Positions 19,657 through 28,496 are shown, counted from the stretch's first letter. The stretch is 64,000 bases of DNA from Brenneria salicis ATCC 15712 = DSM 30166 (GCF_003315515.1 NZ_QNRY01000010.1:26328-90327); one strand, 5' to 3'. Notes: generated from the sequence alone by a model not told the origin. Made by a program: numbers and translations.

Positions 19657-19739
19657 GGTCACAACGCCGCCCATTGCCGTCCCCTGCAACGCATAGGCTT
19701 ATGCGCCAAAAAACTGGTAATTGATATTAATTCTTATAT

Positions 19740-19758
19740 GATATTGGTTATCATTATC
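19740..19758. promoter_or_regulatory. Fur box upstream of yjjZ
   Basis: The 19 bases match the Fur consensus GATAATGATAATCATTATC at 16 positions. The box ends 21 bp before the yjjZ ATG. In E. coli yjjZ belongs to the iron-Fur regulon, so iron repression of the small membrane protein is well supported. Confidence 0.8.
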
Positions 19759-19779
19759 ATGTTTAACCGGTGGTGAAAA

Positions 19780-20067
19780 ATGCTGACAGCCATGATTACC
19801 GCGCGCGGATTGCGGGGAGTAAGCGGGTGTATGGGAAAGCATCTGTCCAGCGCCTGGGGCGTATTGCTGCCCTGCGCGATCATACTATTACTGGCGATGC
19901 AGGGTCTCAATCTGCTACATTTTAAATTGATTATCGCCATCGCTTTGCTGGCAACCCTGTTCATGCTGTTTCATCAGCGTCTGCGACACTTTCTGTTACT
20001 GCCCTCGTGCGTGGCGCTGGCAGGCGGACTGGTGGTGGTATCGATTATGTTTGACACGCTGGGATAA
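19780..20067 (+). CDS. yjjZ: YjjZ-like DUF1435 small membrane protein
   Basis: A 95-residue hydrophobic protein with probable helices at about 26-42, 47-63 and 70-90, and a basic HQRLRHFLLLPSC link. Sequence type and position between the fhuF region and a leucine tRNA plus rsmC match E. coli YjjZ (DUF1435). Function unknown. A strong Fur box directly upstream indicates an iron-starvation role. A GGTGA box serves the ATG. Confidence 0.7.
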   Translation: MLTAMITARGLRGVSGCMGKHLSSAWGVLLPCAIILLLAMQGLNLLHFKLIIAIALLATLFMLFHQRLRHFLLLPSCVALAGGLVVVSIMFDTLG

Positions 20068-20112
20068 TATAAGAAGAAAACAGCATTAAAGTAGGAAGCA
20101 TCAAGAAAGGAT

Positions 20113-20199
20113 TGGTGCGAAGAGAGGGACTTGAACCCTCACGCCCGTTAAGGCACTAACACCTGAAGCTAGCGCGTCTACCAATTCCGCCACCTTCGC
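20113..20199 (-). tRNA. leuV: tRNA-Leu (anticodon CAG)
   Basis: An 87-base gene including encoded CCA. It begins GCGAAGGTGGCGGAATTGGT and has a long variable arm, as leucine tRNAs do. The anticodon loop TTCAGGT gives CAG. It is nearly identical to E. coli leuVPQ tRNAs, which occupy the equivalent position next to rsmC. Only one copy is present here, where E. coli has three in tandem. The gene symbol is chosen by position. Confidence 0.97.
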
Positions 20200-20242
20200 A
20201 AACCTGTCCGCATTACGTTACGCAATGCCACCACGGAGGCGA

Positions 20243-20270
20243 ATTCTAGAGGTTTTACCGTTAAGGTCAA
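20243..20270 (-). promoter_or_regulatory. Promoter of the leucine tRNA gene
   Basis: On the minus strand TTGACC (20270-20265) and TAGAAT (20248-20243) are separated by 16 bp. They are followed by a GC-rich discriminator (CGCCTCC) typical of stringently controlled tRNA promoters. Transcription would start about 36 bases before the tRNA. Confidence 0.65.
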
Positions 20271-20311
20271 TGATTATTTCCCCGAAAATGCGGGAGTTGC
20301 TGCAAAAACCA

Positions 20312-21223
20312 TCATCTCGCGGCGGCATCATGCGCAAAGCGTTCGCTAAGCCATTCAATGAACACCCGAATCCGTGGCGCAAGAAAACGTCCGGGCGGAT
20401 ACATCACATACAGCGGCATATCCGGCGCAGGGGTGTCTTGCAATATTTCTACCAGTTCGCCACTGTCCAGCAACGATTGTAAACCACGCCGCGGCGCCTG
20501 AATCAGCCCTAATCCGGCGCGGCAACCGGCAATATAGGCATCCGCGCCATTCACCTGCAACTTTCCCGGCAACCTATGCGTGATTAGCTCGCCGTTTTGC
20601 ATGAATTCCAGCGGATAAAGCTGCTCGGAGCGTAATGAAAAATAGCCAACGGCCTGATGCCCGGCCAGATCGTCCAATGACAACGGCGTGCCAAACCGCG
20701 CCAGATAATGCGCGGACGCACAGGTTATCTGCGGCATGGGCGGCAGGTGCCGGGTCGCCAGCGAATCATCGTCCACCTGCCAGGCGCGCAGGACGCAATC
20801 AACCCCTTCGCGCACGACATTAATCGCCGAATCATTGGCGCTAAGCATCAAAGTTATCTGCGGATAGCGTTGGTAAAACGCCCCCAACGCCGGAATAACC
20901 ACATCCCTGGCCAACGAATGCGGCATATCGACCCGCACTTTCCCCACCGGCTGGTGTTTATGGTGGGTAAAAAGCGTATCGGTTTCTTCAATTTCGGCCA
21001 GCAGGTGGATACAGCGCTGATAGTAAATCCGGCCCTCGTCGGTGATATTCACCTGTCTGGTGGTTCTTTGCAGCAGGCGCACGCCCAACCGCGCTTCAAG
21101 CTGTTTGATGGTATGGCTTACGGTGGCGCGCGGCAGCCCCTGCTTTTCGGCCGCACGGCTAAAATTTCCCAGTTCCACAATACGCACAAAAATTCGCATC
21201 GCCTGAATCTGATCCATGGTCAT
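20312..21223 (-). CDS. LysR-family transcriptional regulator
   Basis: A 303-residue LysR protein. The HTH reads MRIFVRIVELGNFSRAAEKQGLPRATVSHTIKQLEARLGVRLLQRTT, of the AaeR/YafC/DmlR subgroup. Its effector domain ends RIRVFIEWLSERFA. It is divergent from an aldo-keto reductase gene, which it probably controls. Start at 21223 or the ATG at 21217; neither has a strong ribosome-binding site. Confidence 0.85.
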   Translation of the reverse strand: MTMDQIQAMRIFVRIVELGNFSRAAEKQGLPRATVSHTIKQLEARLGVRLLQRTTRQVNITDEGRIYYQRCIHLLAEIEETDTLFTHHKHQPVGKVRVDMPHSLARDVVIPALGAFYQRYPQITLMLSANDSAINVVREGVDCVLRAWQVDDDSLATRHLPPMPQITCASAHYLARFGTPLSLDDLAGHQAVGYFSLRSEQLYPLEFMQNGELITHRLPGKLQVNGADAYIAGCRAGLGLIQAPRRGLQSLLDSGELVEILQDTPAPDMPLYVMYPPGRFLAPRIRVFIEWLSERFAHDAAAR

Positions 21224-21276
21224 GTACCATTGTTGTTAATATTTGAACAGTGTTGCACAAAATAGATGATTTATCT

Positions 21277-21291
21277 TTGTTCGATAAACAA
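21277..21291. promoter_or_regulatory. Candidate LysR operator between the divergent LysR and reductase genes
   Basis: TTGTTCGATAAACAA is a 5-5-5 inverted repeat containing a T-N11-A pattern, 42 bp before the reductase start. Pattern and location suit a LysR site; no direct evidence. Confidence 0.35.
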
Positions 21292-21332
21292 CCACACTGC
21301 TGTTACTGCAAACACATCATGAGGACGGCACT

Positions 21333-22325
21333 ATGTTACAACGTCAATTAGGTCTTAATGGCCCATCCGTTTCAGCATTGGGGCTGGGATGCATGGGCAT
21401 GAGTGATTTCTACTTCACCGCCCAGGATGAAAAGGAGTCCATCGCCACGCTGCATCGCGCGCTGGAGTTAGGCGTCACGCTACTGGATACCGCCGATATG
21501 TACGGCCCGCACACCAATGAACAATTGGTTGGCAAGGCGATCAAGGGCAAGCGCCAACAGGTTTTTCTGGCCACCAAATTCGGCATCGTGCGAAATCTGA
21601 ACAATCAGAACGATCGTGGCGTCTGCGGTAAGCCGGAATATATTCGTCGTGCGGTTGAAGGCAGCCTGCAACGGCTGGGCGTGGAAGAAATCGACCTCTA
21701 CTATCAGCATCGCGTCGATCCTGCGATGCCGATTGAAGAGAGCGTCGGTACGCTGGCCGATCTGGTTAGGGAAGGGAAAATTCGTTACATCGGCTTAAGT
21801 GAAGCATCCGCCGATACCCTGGAGCGCGCCCACCGGGTTCATCCGATCACCGCCTTACAGAGTGAATACTCGCTGTGGACGCGGGATGTGGAAATCAGCG
21901 TATTGCCCGCCTGTAAACGTCTTGGCGTAGGTTTCGTTCCTTACAGCCCGTTAGGTCGCGGTTTTCTGACCGGAGCGATCCGCAGCACGGATGATCTGGC
22001 CGCCGATGATTTCCGCCGCCACAATCCGCGCTTTATGGGAGAAAACTTTGTCAAAAACCTGCAATTAGTCGATAAAATCAACCAGTTGGCGGCGCAAAAA
22101 GGCATCACGTCATCACAGTTGGCGCTGGCCTGGGTTCTGGCGCAAGGCGAACACATTGTGCCGATCCCAGGAACCAAACGCTGTCGCTATCTGGAAGAAA
22201 ACCTCGCCGCGCTGGATGTCACGTTAACGGCTGAAGAACTGGCCGCCATCGAAGCGTATTTCCCTTTCGATGCCGCAGCGGGAGAGCGCTATGGCAAAGA
22301 AAGCATGGCGCAGATTGATGTTTAG
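21333..22325 (+). CDS. Aldo/keto reductase
   Basis: A 330-residue NADPH-dependent oxidoreductase of the aldo-keto reductase family (AKR13/YakC-like by overall sequence). Visible signatures: [11 protein letters not shown], the catalytic Asp/Tyr region [20 protein letters not shown], the catalytic Lys in LATKFGI, the His of YYQHRVDP, and the cofactor region [19 protein letters not shown]. Substrate unknown. A GAGGA box lies 8 bases before the ATG. It is paired with the divergent LysR regulator. Confidence 0.9.
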   Translation: MLQRQLGLNGPSVSALGLGCMGMSDFYFTAQDEKESIATLHRALELGVTLLDTADMYGPHTNEQLVGKAIKGKRQQVFLATKFGIVRNLNNQNDRGVCGKPEYIRRAVEGSLQRLGVEEIDLYYQHRVDPAMPIEESVGTLADLVREGKIRYIGLSEASADTLERAHRVHPITALQSEYSLWTRDVEISVLPACKRLGVGFVPYSPLGRGFLTGAIRSTDDLAADDFRRHNPRFMGENFVKNLQLVDKINQLAAQKGITSSQLALAWVLAQGEHIVPIPGTKRCRYLEENLAALDVTLTAEELAAIEAYFPFDAAAGERYGKESMAQIDV

Positions 22326-22328
22326 AGG

Positions 22329-23375
22329 TTAACGGCGGCCTTTCTTCGTCGTGCGGGGCGGGCGGCCGACCGTGGCCTGATAAACCTTGAAGCGCCCGGT
22401 TTGCGCCAGCACTTCATGGCTGACAAAGGCTGCGTCCAATAATGCCGGATACGGCAGGAAGGCATTGGCGACAATGCGCAACTGTCCGCCAATCGGCAAA
22501 TGCGACACCGCGCCGCGAATCAGCAGTTCCACCGCTTGCAGACTAGTTTGCAAACCATCATGGAACGGCGGATTGGAGATGATCAGGTCAAAACGACCGG
22601 TAATGTCCGAATAAACATTGCTGGCAATGACTTCGCCTTCCAGTTGGTTGGCAGCCAACGTCGCCTTGCTGGATTCAACCGCGCCGGCGCTGACATCGCT
22701 CAGCGTCAGGCGGATTTTCGGCGACTGCTTCGCCAGCGAAGCGGCCAGCACCCCCGCACCACAGGCGATATCCAGCACTTTGCCTTTCATATGTGGCTCA
22801 AATGTCGACAACAGCAATTGGCTGCCCGGATCCAGCCCATCACGACTGAACACGCCGGGCAGGGTTTTCACCGTCACGCCATCAATGAGGTATTCGTCCC
22901 ACCAGTCATCCAGATTGAACGTGGTCTGCTTCTCAAGCCGGCCATGATAAAGTCCGCAGCGACGCGCGCTGTCAATCTTCGCCAGCACAGCGAAATCGCC
23001 CAAAACATTTTCCGCGCTGCGCACGCCGCTGCGGTTCTCGCCCACCACAAAAATTTCAGCGCCAACAGGCAGTAACGACAGCAGATTGAACAACTGGAAT
23101 TGCGCTTCCTGCTTGCTCTTCGGCCAGTAATAAATCAGGGTGTCGCAGTCAGCCACCAGCGCGGCATCGGCCAGTAAACCATATTGAACCCGCTCGTCCA
23201 ACGTCCGGTTTAACTGCTGCCAATGGTGAAATTGCGTGGCGTGGACACGCACATCAGACGCGTCGAACTGCGCTGGAAACATGTCTTGTAAATCACCGGC
23301 GAACAGAACCCGGCGTGAGACGAATTCGTCGCTATGGCGCAGTATGACTTCACTGGCAGGGGTTAATGCGGACAT
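22329..23375 (-). CDS. rsmC: 16S rRNA m2G1207 methyltransferase
   Basis: RsmC methylates G1207 of 16S rRNA using S-adenosylmethionine. In 348 residues there is an N-terminal degenerate methyltransferase-like domain and a catalytic C-terminal domain with the SAM motif [16 protein letters not shown] and the N6/N2-methylase motif [11 protein letters not shown]. It converges with the reductase (3 bp apart) and is divergent from holD, the standard rsmC-holD-rimI arrangement of enterobacteria. Confidence 0.96.
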   Translation of the reverse strand: MSALTPASEVILRHSDEFVSRRVLFAGDLQDMFPAQFDASDVRVHATQFHHWQQLNRTLDERVQYGLLADAALVADCDTLIYYWPKSKQEAQFQLFNLLSLLPVGAEIFVVGENRSGVRSAENVLGDFAVLAKIDSARRCGLYHGRLEKQTTFNLDDWWDEYLIDGVTVKTLPGVFSRDGLDPGSQLLLSTFEPHMKGKVLDIACGAGVLAASLAKQSPKIRLTLSDVSAGAVESSKATLAANQLEGEVIASNVYSDITGRFDLIISNPPFHDGLQTSLQAVELLIRGAVSHLPIGGQLRIVANAFLPYPALLDAAFVSHEVLAQTGRFKVYQATVGRPPRTTKKGRR

Positions 23376-23457
23376 CAGACTCTAGCTCCTTAATAATTGA
23401 ACGGGGATTATAGAGCTTTGTTGGCGCATGTTCGATGGGTTTGCTAGCATAAGCCCA

Positions 23458-23518
23458 ATAGATTTCAAGATGCGCTCAGGCGGCCAACGCCCCTGCGACT
23501 TGAGAAGTGAAAGGTATA
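23458..23518. repeat. Possible remnant of a dispersed intergenic repeat
   Basis: The segment ATAGATTTCAAG ... CTTGAGAAGTGAAAGGTAT has partly complementary ends around a GC-rich centre. It resembles small palindromic repeats common between genes of soft-rot enterobacteria. Only one copy is in the window, so repeat status is from memory of similar elements. Confidence 0.3.
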
Positions 23519-23552
23519 GCGCGGCGTCATCGCGATCCAGACAGGATAAAGC

Positions 23553-23990
23553 ATGGAATCAAGACGTGACTGGATGCTACAGCAGCTAGGTATTACGCAG
23601 TGGACGCTGAGACGTCCGTCGGCGTTGCAGGGCGAAATCGCCGTCAGTCTGCCCGCGCAGATCCGTCTGGTGATCGTGTCCGCCGAACCGTTGCCCGACG
23701 ACGCCCCGCTGTTAAACGATGTTTTACGCAGTCTGGCGCTGACGCCAGAGCAAACCTACCGTCTGACCCCGCAACAAACCATGATGCTCCCTGAAAACGC
23801 TCGCTGCCACAGTTGGCGTCTGGGGGTGGATGCGCCGCTTGCGTTGGAAGGCGTCCAGCTAACCAGCCCGGTTTTGACCGAGCTTTCTCAGCGTGCCGAC
23901 GCCAAACGCGCGCTATGGCAACAAATTTGCGAACATGAACACGATATCTTCTCTGACGCCAACCGATCTGGCGCAAGCCTTTCAGATTGA
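23553..23990 (+). CDS. holD: DNA polymerase III psi subunit
   Basis: The psi subunit bridges the clamp loader (gamma/tau) and chi, and so single-strand-binding protein. The 145-residue protein follows E. coli HolD throughout: SRRDWMLQQLGITQWTLRRP at the N-terminus, SWRLGVDAPLALEGVQ in the middle and RALWQQICEHEHDIF at the end. It is slightly longer at the C-terminus than E. coli. Its 3' end overlaps rimI by 56 bp, as in other enterobacteria. Confidence 0.95.
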   Translation: MESRRDWMLQQLGITQWTLRRPSALQGEIAVSLPAQIRLVIVSAEPLPDDAPLLNDVLRSLALTPEQTYRLTPQQTMMLPENARCHSWRLGVDAPLALEGVQLTSPVLTELSQRADAKRALWQQICEHEHDIFSDANRSGASLSD

Positions 23991-24378
23991 ACAAGCCAGC
24001 CATGCCTTTCCGTGGACGGAAAAGACCTTTGTCAGCAATCAGGGGGAGCGCTACGTCAACCTGAAACTGACTCACAACGGACGCATCGCCGCCTATGCCA
24101 TTACGCAGGTGGTACTTGATGAAGCGACCCTGTTCAACATTGCCGTTCACCCGGATTTTCAGCGTCAGGGGTTTGGCCGGACATTGCTCGACCATCTCAT
24201 TCAGGAGATGGAGAAACGCGGCATTCTGACGTTATGGCTGGAAGTGCGCGCTTCCAACCAACGGGCCATCGCGCTATATGAAAGTCTGGGCTTTAACGAA
24301 GTTTCGCTACGCCGCGACTATTACCCTGCCGCCGAGGGGCGTGAAGACGCGATCATCATGGCGCTGCCGCTGGGATAA
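23935..24378 (+). CDS. rimI: Ribosomal protein S18 alanine N-acetyltransferase
   Basis: A GNAT-family enzyme acetylating the N-terminal alanine of S18 (and other proteins). From the ATG at 23935 the protein is 147 residues, starting MNTISSLTPTDLAQAFQIEQ like E. coli RimI. It contains acetyl-CoA motif A NIAVHPDFQRQGFGRTLLDHL, plus YESLGFNEVSLRRDYYP and EDAIIMALPL. The longer in-frame start at 23893 has no homology support. Coding overlaps the end of holD. Confidence 0.96.
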   Translation: MNTISSLTPTDLAQAFQIEQASHAFPWTEKTFVSNQGERYVNLKLTHNGRIAAYAITQVVLDEATLFNIAVHPDFQRQGFGRTLLDHLIQEMEKRGILTLWLEVRASNQRAIALYESLGFNEVSLRRDYYPAAEGREDAIIMALPLG

Positions 24379-24395
24379 TGCGTCGATTTTCCCCG

Positions 24396-25586
24396 TCAGG
24401 CATGAAGAAAATCCTGCCAGCGCCGAACCAGATAGTTGTGTTCATCCATCACCGAGTTCCAGACGGCGATGTGGCTCATGCGCTGCGCATAACAGCCACC
24501 GTCGCGGCGTTCTCCTTTGGCGATTAAGGGCTCGCCGAACGCATCGGGTAAGGTTTCCAACGCGGGTTGACCGTCGTACCAGAAATCCCATTCCGCCGCC
24601 GAGAGATAATCCCGGCTGCGCTGCGGATTGGAAATATAATATCCCTGCCGGGCCATCACCGCGCCCGGCCACCCTGACTGCCACCAGTTGAGATACTCAT
24701 AGGCGATGTCTTTTACTTTCCCCGCCGCGCAACGCGACAGCGACAGTCCGCCGTACCAGGCCCGGTAGCCTTCACGCGGCATCGCCAGCTTATAACCGCT
24801 CTGGCGAAAATGGTGGCGAAAGTAAGTCGGCGCCCACAGGCTCTGGATACCCACCTGCCGATCATCAATCAGTTTACCGGCTTCATCCGGGGTGGCCCAG
24901 AATGCGGCGAAATGACCGTGTCGGCGATGGCTGACCAGAATATCCGTCAGGACGTCAATCTCTTCCAGCGCCAGATTCCCCACGCTGGCAAAGCGCGTCA
25001 GCCCCGCGCCCTGCACCGCCAGCGCCGCATCAAGCGCGCCCATCGCCGCATCATGTTGCAGCGCCGCTTGTCCGGCGTAAGCGGGATGCAACAGCCACGC
25101 CCAACTCTCTTCTTCGCCACGCAGCGAATCCGGCAACCGGTCGGCGTGATAAGCAAAGCTGTCGGCATTGTGGGTGAGCGGCAGCATGCTGATAAGATCG
25201 GCCGGACGGCTGCTAAGGTGATTATCGCGCTGGACGTACAACCGATCAGCCGGCACGCTGCCATCGCCTGGGCGTCCGCCGGGCAGCAGCGAACCCAACT
25301 TGGGCAAATTATTGATCTCATCCCAATAGCGCAGACGCTTGATTTCCAGCGGTTGGATCGCGCGCGCCGGCCAGACGAAATCAATATTATGAAACCACTG
25401 GTCGTACAGGTCGTAGCTTTCGGGGTGCATTACCGCGATACGCTGCGCATCCTCGACGTCATGCACCAGATACTCAATATTGACGCCGAGATCCTGCTGC
25501 GCCCGTTGACGCAATAGTTCCAGTAGCGTGACCGATGTCCCCAGTACGCGCAACGTGATGTTGGAAGAAGATAAAACCGATGTCAT
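24396..25586 (-). CDS. PotD-like solute-binding protein without signal peptide
   Basis: A 396-residue protein resembling ABC-transporter solute-binding proteins of the spermidine/putrescine class (EYLVHDVEDAQRIAVMHPESYDLYDQWFHN, then LSRCAAGKVKDIAYEYLNWWQSGWPGAVMARQGYY). The N-terminus (MTSVLSSSNITLRVLG) has no hydrophobic signal or lipobox, and no permease or ATPase gene is nearby, so it is probably cytoplasmic. Its start overlaps the stop of the COG0523 GTPase (ATGA), indicating coupled translation and possibly shared function. Last gene of a seven-gene minus-strand operon. The true ligand is unknown; it may be a cytosolic ligand carrier or sensor. Confidence 0.7.
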   Translation of the reverse strand: MTSVLSSSNITLRVLGTSVTLLELLRQRAQQDLGVNIEYLVHDVEDAQRIAVMHPESYDLYDQWFHNIDFVWPARAIQPLEIKRLRYWDEINNLPKLGSLLPGGRPGDGSVPADRLYVQRDNHLSSRPADLISMLPLTHNADSFAYHADRLPDSLRGEEESWAWLLHPAYAGQAALQHDAAMGALDAALAVQGAGLTRFASVGNLALEEIDVLTDILVSHRRHGHFAAFWATPDEAGKLIDDRQVGIQSLWAPTYFRHHFRQSGYKLAMPREGYRAWYGGLSLSRCAAGKVKDIAYEYLNWWQSGWPGAVMARQGYYISNPQRSRDYLSAAEWDFWYDGQPALETLPDAFGEPLIAKGERRDGGCYAQRMSHIAVWNSVMDEHNYLVRRWQDFLHA

Positions 25587-26638
25587 TGCCGGGCCTTTTC
25601 GCTGATAAAGGGCTGCTGAAAACGTAGAAAAGCCTGACTGAGCGCTTCCGGTTCAATCCCCCGCATAATAAATACCAGTTGCGACTCGCGCAATGTACCC
25701 GGCCATGCCGTCAGATGCTCCGGCGGATGCAGGCTGTGCTGAACGCCGTGGATCACAATGGGCGAGGCGCTTTCATTAACCTTCAGAATTCCTTTCATGC
25801 GCAGCACCGATTTACCGTGACAATGCAGCAACAGCGACAGCCAGATGACGAAAGCGCTCCAGTTAATATCTTCCGCCAGCGTAATTACGCAGGTGCGGGT
25901 TTGCGGGTGATGCGGCTCAGCAAGCGCCGACACATTGCCTGACGCCGTTGATGACGCCGCATTCCCCATCCAGCGGAACACCTGACGTTTGATCGCGCTG
26001 GCGCTGGCGCCCGGCGGCGTGCGCGTCGTAAACAGCTGATCGGGATGCGCAAGGGCGAGCGCCGTGTCTGCAATCCATGCCAGCGGGTTGAGCCGGGCGA
26101 GGTACTCCCTGAGCGGCGCCAGGGCGTCCGCACCGACGCGATCGCATTTACTCAACAATAAAGTATCCGCCGCCGTCACTTGCGTCAGCCATTCAGGTTG
26201 ATTTTCCGCCTGTTCCCAGGCGTGCTCGGCATCCACCAGCGTGATCAGACTTCCCTGGCTGAAGTGATATTGCAACTGTCGGTCATATAACAATGTGGAG
26301 AGGATCGGTGCGGGATCGGCAAGGCCGGTGGTTTCCAGCACGATGTGGCTGAACGGCGGCAATTCTCCCCGCGCTCTGCGCTCATACAGGTCCAGCAGCG
26401 CCTGTTTCAATTCCCCCCGAATCTGACAACAGACGCATCCGCTGGGCAGCAATATTGTATCCGGCGCCACCTGTTGCAGCAGAAAATGGTCAATGCCGAC
26501 CTCGCCGAACTCGTTGACCAGCAGCGCCACATCGTTGATGTCCTGACTGCGCAGCCAATGCTGCAACAAGGTGGTTTTTCCGCTGCCGAGAAAACCGCTG
26601 AGAACATGCACCACCAGCTTTTCTTCCCGACGCATCAC
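25583..26638 (-). CDS. COG0523 (CobW/YjiA-type) GTPase, metal chaperone family
   Basis: A 351-residue G3E-family P-loop GTPase. Walker A GFLGSGKTT spans residues 15-23. The metal-binding CxCC motif SGCVCCQ (Cys 68, 70, 71) follows NEFGEVGID. A Walker B-like VLETTGLADP and the guanine-specificity motif SKCD are also present. The CobW C-terminal domain reads VLRMKGILKV. Such proteins deliver zinc or other metals to particular enzymes. Within this operon the likely client is the metal-dependent deacetylase-fold enzyme at 29875-30756 (inference). It overlaps the genes on both sides by 4 bp. Confidence 0.88.
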   Translation of the reverse strand: MMRREEKLVVHVLSGFLGSGKTTLLQHWLRSQDINDVALLVNEFGEVGIDHFLLQQVAPDTILLPSGCVCCQIRGELKQALLDLYERRARGELPPFSHIVLETTGLADPAPILSTLLYDRQLQYHFSQGSLITLVDAEHAWEQAENQPEWLTQVTAADTLLLSKCDRVGADALAPLREYLARLNPLAWIADTALALAHPDQLFTTRTPPGASASAIKRQVFRWMGNAASSTASGNVSALAEPHHPQTRTCVITLAEDINWSAFVIWLSLLLHCHGKSVLRMKGILKVNESASPIVIHGVQHSLHPPEHLTAWPGTLRESQLVFIMRGIEPEALSQAFLRFQQPFISEKARQ

Positions 26639-26940
26639 GCCCCCTTGCTTTCCAGCGCCGCAAGCCAGCCATCATCCAGCGGATCGAGCGATCGTCTGAT
26701 GATTTTTTCCGCTTGCGGCCAAAGTTGATCAAGCGTATCGACGATCACCTGTTGTCCCGTCGGCCCCGCCAGCATCCAGCGCTGATGGAAGTCATTCAAC
26801 TTTAGTCTGAAAGGCGCCAGCACTTGGTTCAACACCGCCAACTGCTGTTGCCGTTGCTGATAACGGGGCCGCGAACGTTGCAGCGGATCGCTCCACTTCG
26901 GTCCGCTGTCGAGCAAGCCGCAAACTCCGCACATCGTCAT
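26635..26940 (-). CDS. Small conserved-looking protein with N-terminal CGVCG motif
   Basis: A 101-residue protein not recognised as any family. It begins MTMCGVCGLLDSGPKW, a Cys-x2-Cys pair at residues 4 and 7. The rest is helical and rich in Gln, Arg and Leu (RYQQRQQQLAVLNQVLAPFRLKLNDFHQRWMLAG). MCGxCG recalls the N-terminus of class II amidotransferases, but the protein is far too short to be one. Overlap with the COG0523 GTPase (4 bp) suggests a partner role, perhaps as a metal-binding adaptor. Function otherwise unknown. Confidence 0.7.
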   Translation of the reverse strand: MTMCGVCGLLDSGPKWSDPLQRSRPRYQQRQQQLAVLNQVLAPFRLKLNDFHQRWMLAGPTGQQVIVDTLDQLWPQAEKIIRRSLDPLDDGWLAALESKGA

Positions 26941-26950
26941 TCTCCTTATA

Positions 26951-27700
26951 TCAGGGCATTACATCGCCGGAATTGGGTCCCAGCGTCTGTCCCACGAACA
27001 GATTGCCGCCCGGTTCGCTGGCCAGCAACAACGCCACCGGCGCCACCTCTTCCGGGCGGCCAAAGCGTCCAAGCGGCAACTCCGCGGCTTTCGCCTGCTT
27101 CCAGGCGCTGCTGATGCCTTCAACCAGCGGGGTTTCAATCGGCCCCGGCGCAATGGCGTTCACCAGTACGTTGTACGGCGCCGCTTCCAGCGCCAGTGAC
27201 TTGGTAAACCCGATAACGCCTGCTTTCGCCGCTGCGTAATGACACAGTTCGGCGCCGCCTTTGATCCCCAGTTGCGACGCGATATTGATAATCCGCCCCC
27301 ACTTTTGCGCCATCATAATCGGCAGCGCACGCTGCGAGGCGATAAACACGCTGCGTAAATCCACCGCCATCATCTCATCCCACATCGCCAGCGTGATATC
27401 GCCGCAACGCGCCTGAGTCAATATCCCGGCGTTGTTCACCAAAATATCGATACCGCCATAATGGTTGATACATTGATCCACGCCGTGCCGCGCGCCAGCC
27501 ACCTCGCCGACATCGGCAACGGCGCCATGACATGGCGCGCCGAGCGCGCGGCATGCGGCGACCACGCCATCCAGACGGGCGGCGTCATAATCGACCAGCA
27601 TCAGACGCGCTCCTTCGGTGGCGAACTGTTGCGCAATCGCCATGCCGATACCGCTGGCGGCGCCGCTAATCACCACGTTTCGGTTTTGTAATAGCATCAT
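26951..27700 (-). CDS. Short-chain dehydrogenase/reductase (SDR)
   Basis: A 249-residue NAD(P)-dependent oxidoreductase of the classical SDR type. It has the cofactor motif ISGAASGIGMAIAQQFA, VDYDAARLDG after beta-2 (the Asp suggests NAD preference), NNAG in ILVNNAGILTQ, catalytic Ser in INIASQLGIKG, the YxxxK of [20 protein letters not shown], and an AIAPGPIETPL region. Lies 6 bp downstream of a second, frameshifted SDR gene in the same operon. Substrate unknown. Confidence 0.92.
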   Translation of the reverse strand: MMLLQNRNVVISGAASGIGMAIAQQFATEGARLMLVDYDAARLDGVVAACRALGAPCHGAVADVGEVAGARHGVDQCINHYGGIDILVNNAGILTQARCGDITLAMWDEMMAVDLRSVFIASQRALPIMMAQKWGRIINIASQLGIKGGAELCHYAAAKAGVIGFTKSLALEAAPYNVLVNAIAPGPIETPLVEGISSAWKQAKAAELPLGRFGRPEEVAPVALLLASEPGGNLFVGQTLGPNSGDVMP

Positions 27701-27706
27701 GTCCTC

Positions 27707-28478
27707 CTAGTCAGGCCAGCGCACGGTCAGGCCGCCGTCAACAATCAGGCTCTGGCCGGTGATATAGCTGCTTTTATCGCTGGTCAGAAAGGCGATCAGG
27801 TTCGCCACGTCTTCAGGCTTGCCCACCCGCCCCAACGGAATACCGAGCGCCGCCTGCCTTAATCCTGCCGGCCCTAGCGAATTCTCGGCATCAAGCGACT
27901 GCGGCGTTTCGATCAGGCCTGGGATCACCGCGTTACAGCGAATTCCCCGCGGCGCAAGCTCCACCGCCACGGAGCGACAAATCCCCGGTACGCCCGCCTT
28001 CGCCGCCGCATAGTGCGCATGATCCTGCCAGCCATAAAACGCCCCGGCGATAGAGGACACCGCGACCAGACTGCCGCCCGTCCCCAGATAGGCGGAAGCT
28101 TCGCGAAAACAGCGCATGACGCCGGTTAAATCCACGTTGAGCATATCGTCCCATTTGGCGTCGCTCCCCGATCGGGGAGCGACGCAGCACGCCCGCATTG
28201 GCCACCATGTAGTCGATGCGACCAAAGTGCTGGTAGGCGCGGGCGGTAAAAGACGCCACCGAGTCGGTTAAACCGACATCCAGCGGCAGCCAGATCGCCT
28301 CGCCCCCGGCGGCGGCGACCGCCGCTTGCGCCTTGATCGGATCGTGCGGATCAGCCGGGTAGTACCCCGCCGCGACGCGCACGCCTTTACGCGCATAGGT
28401 TTTCGCCAGCGCCAACCCGATGCCGCTGGTGGCGCCGCTAATCAACGCCACCGGCGAAGAAGTTAAGGTTTCAGACAT
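27707..28478 (-). pseudogene. Short-chain dehydrogenase/reductase gene broken by a frameshift
   Basis: The two halves of a classical SDR lie in different frames. The first half (from the ATG at 28478) has the cofactor motif ISGATSGIGLALAKTYA and [11 protein letters not shown]. The second half continues [18 protein letters not shown] with catalytic [14 protein letters not shown] and the C-terminus [14 protein letters not shown]. The switch occurs at about 28158-28185, within a perfect 28-bp palindrome. Reading needs a +1 shift, so there is one extra base (or two missing) relative to an intact gene. As written the first frame gives a 181-residue aberrant protein. A sequencing error at the hairpin is the main alternative. 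Confidence 0.88.
28158..28185. repeat. Perfect 28-bp palindrome at the SDR frameshift
   Basis: Fourteen bases starting GCGTCGCTCCCC are followed directly by their exact reverse complement, with no spacer. It lies inside the SDR reading frame, exactly where the frame changes. Such a GC-rich palindrome would extrude a strong hairpin. A one-base change that completes a palindrome is the signature of template-switch (quasipalindrome) mutation. Confidence 0.97.
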
Positions 28479-28496
28479 TGCCGTTCTCCTGCGGGG

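Noticed and set aside
26407..26607. Second minus-strand frame with Cys-rich end inside the GTPase gene
   Set aside because: It is an out-of-frame shadow of the COG0523 gene, whose own frame has every motif intact.
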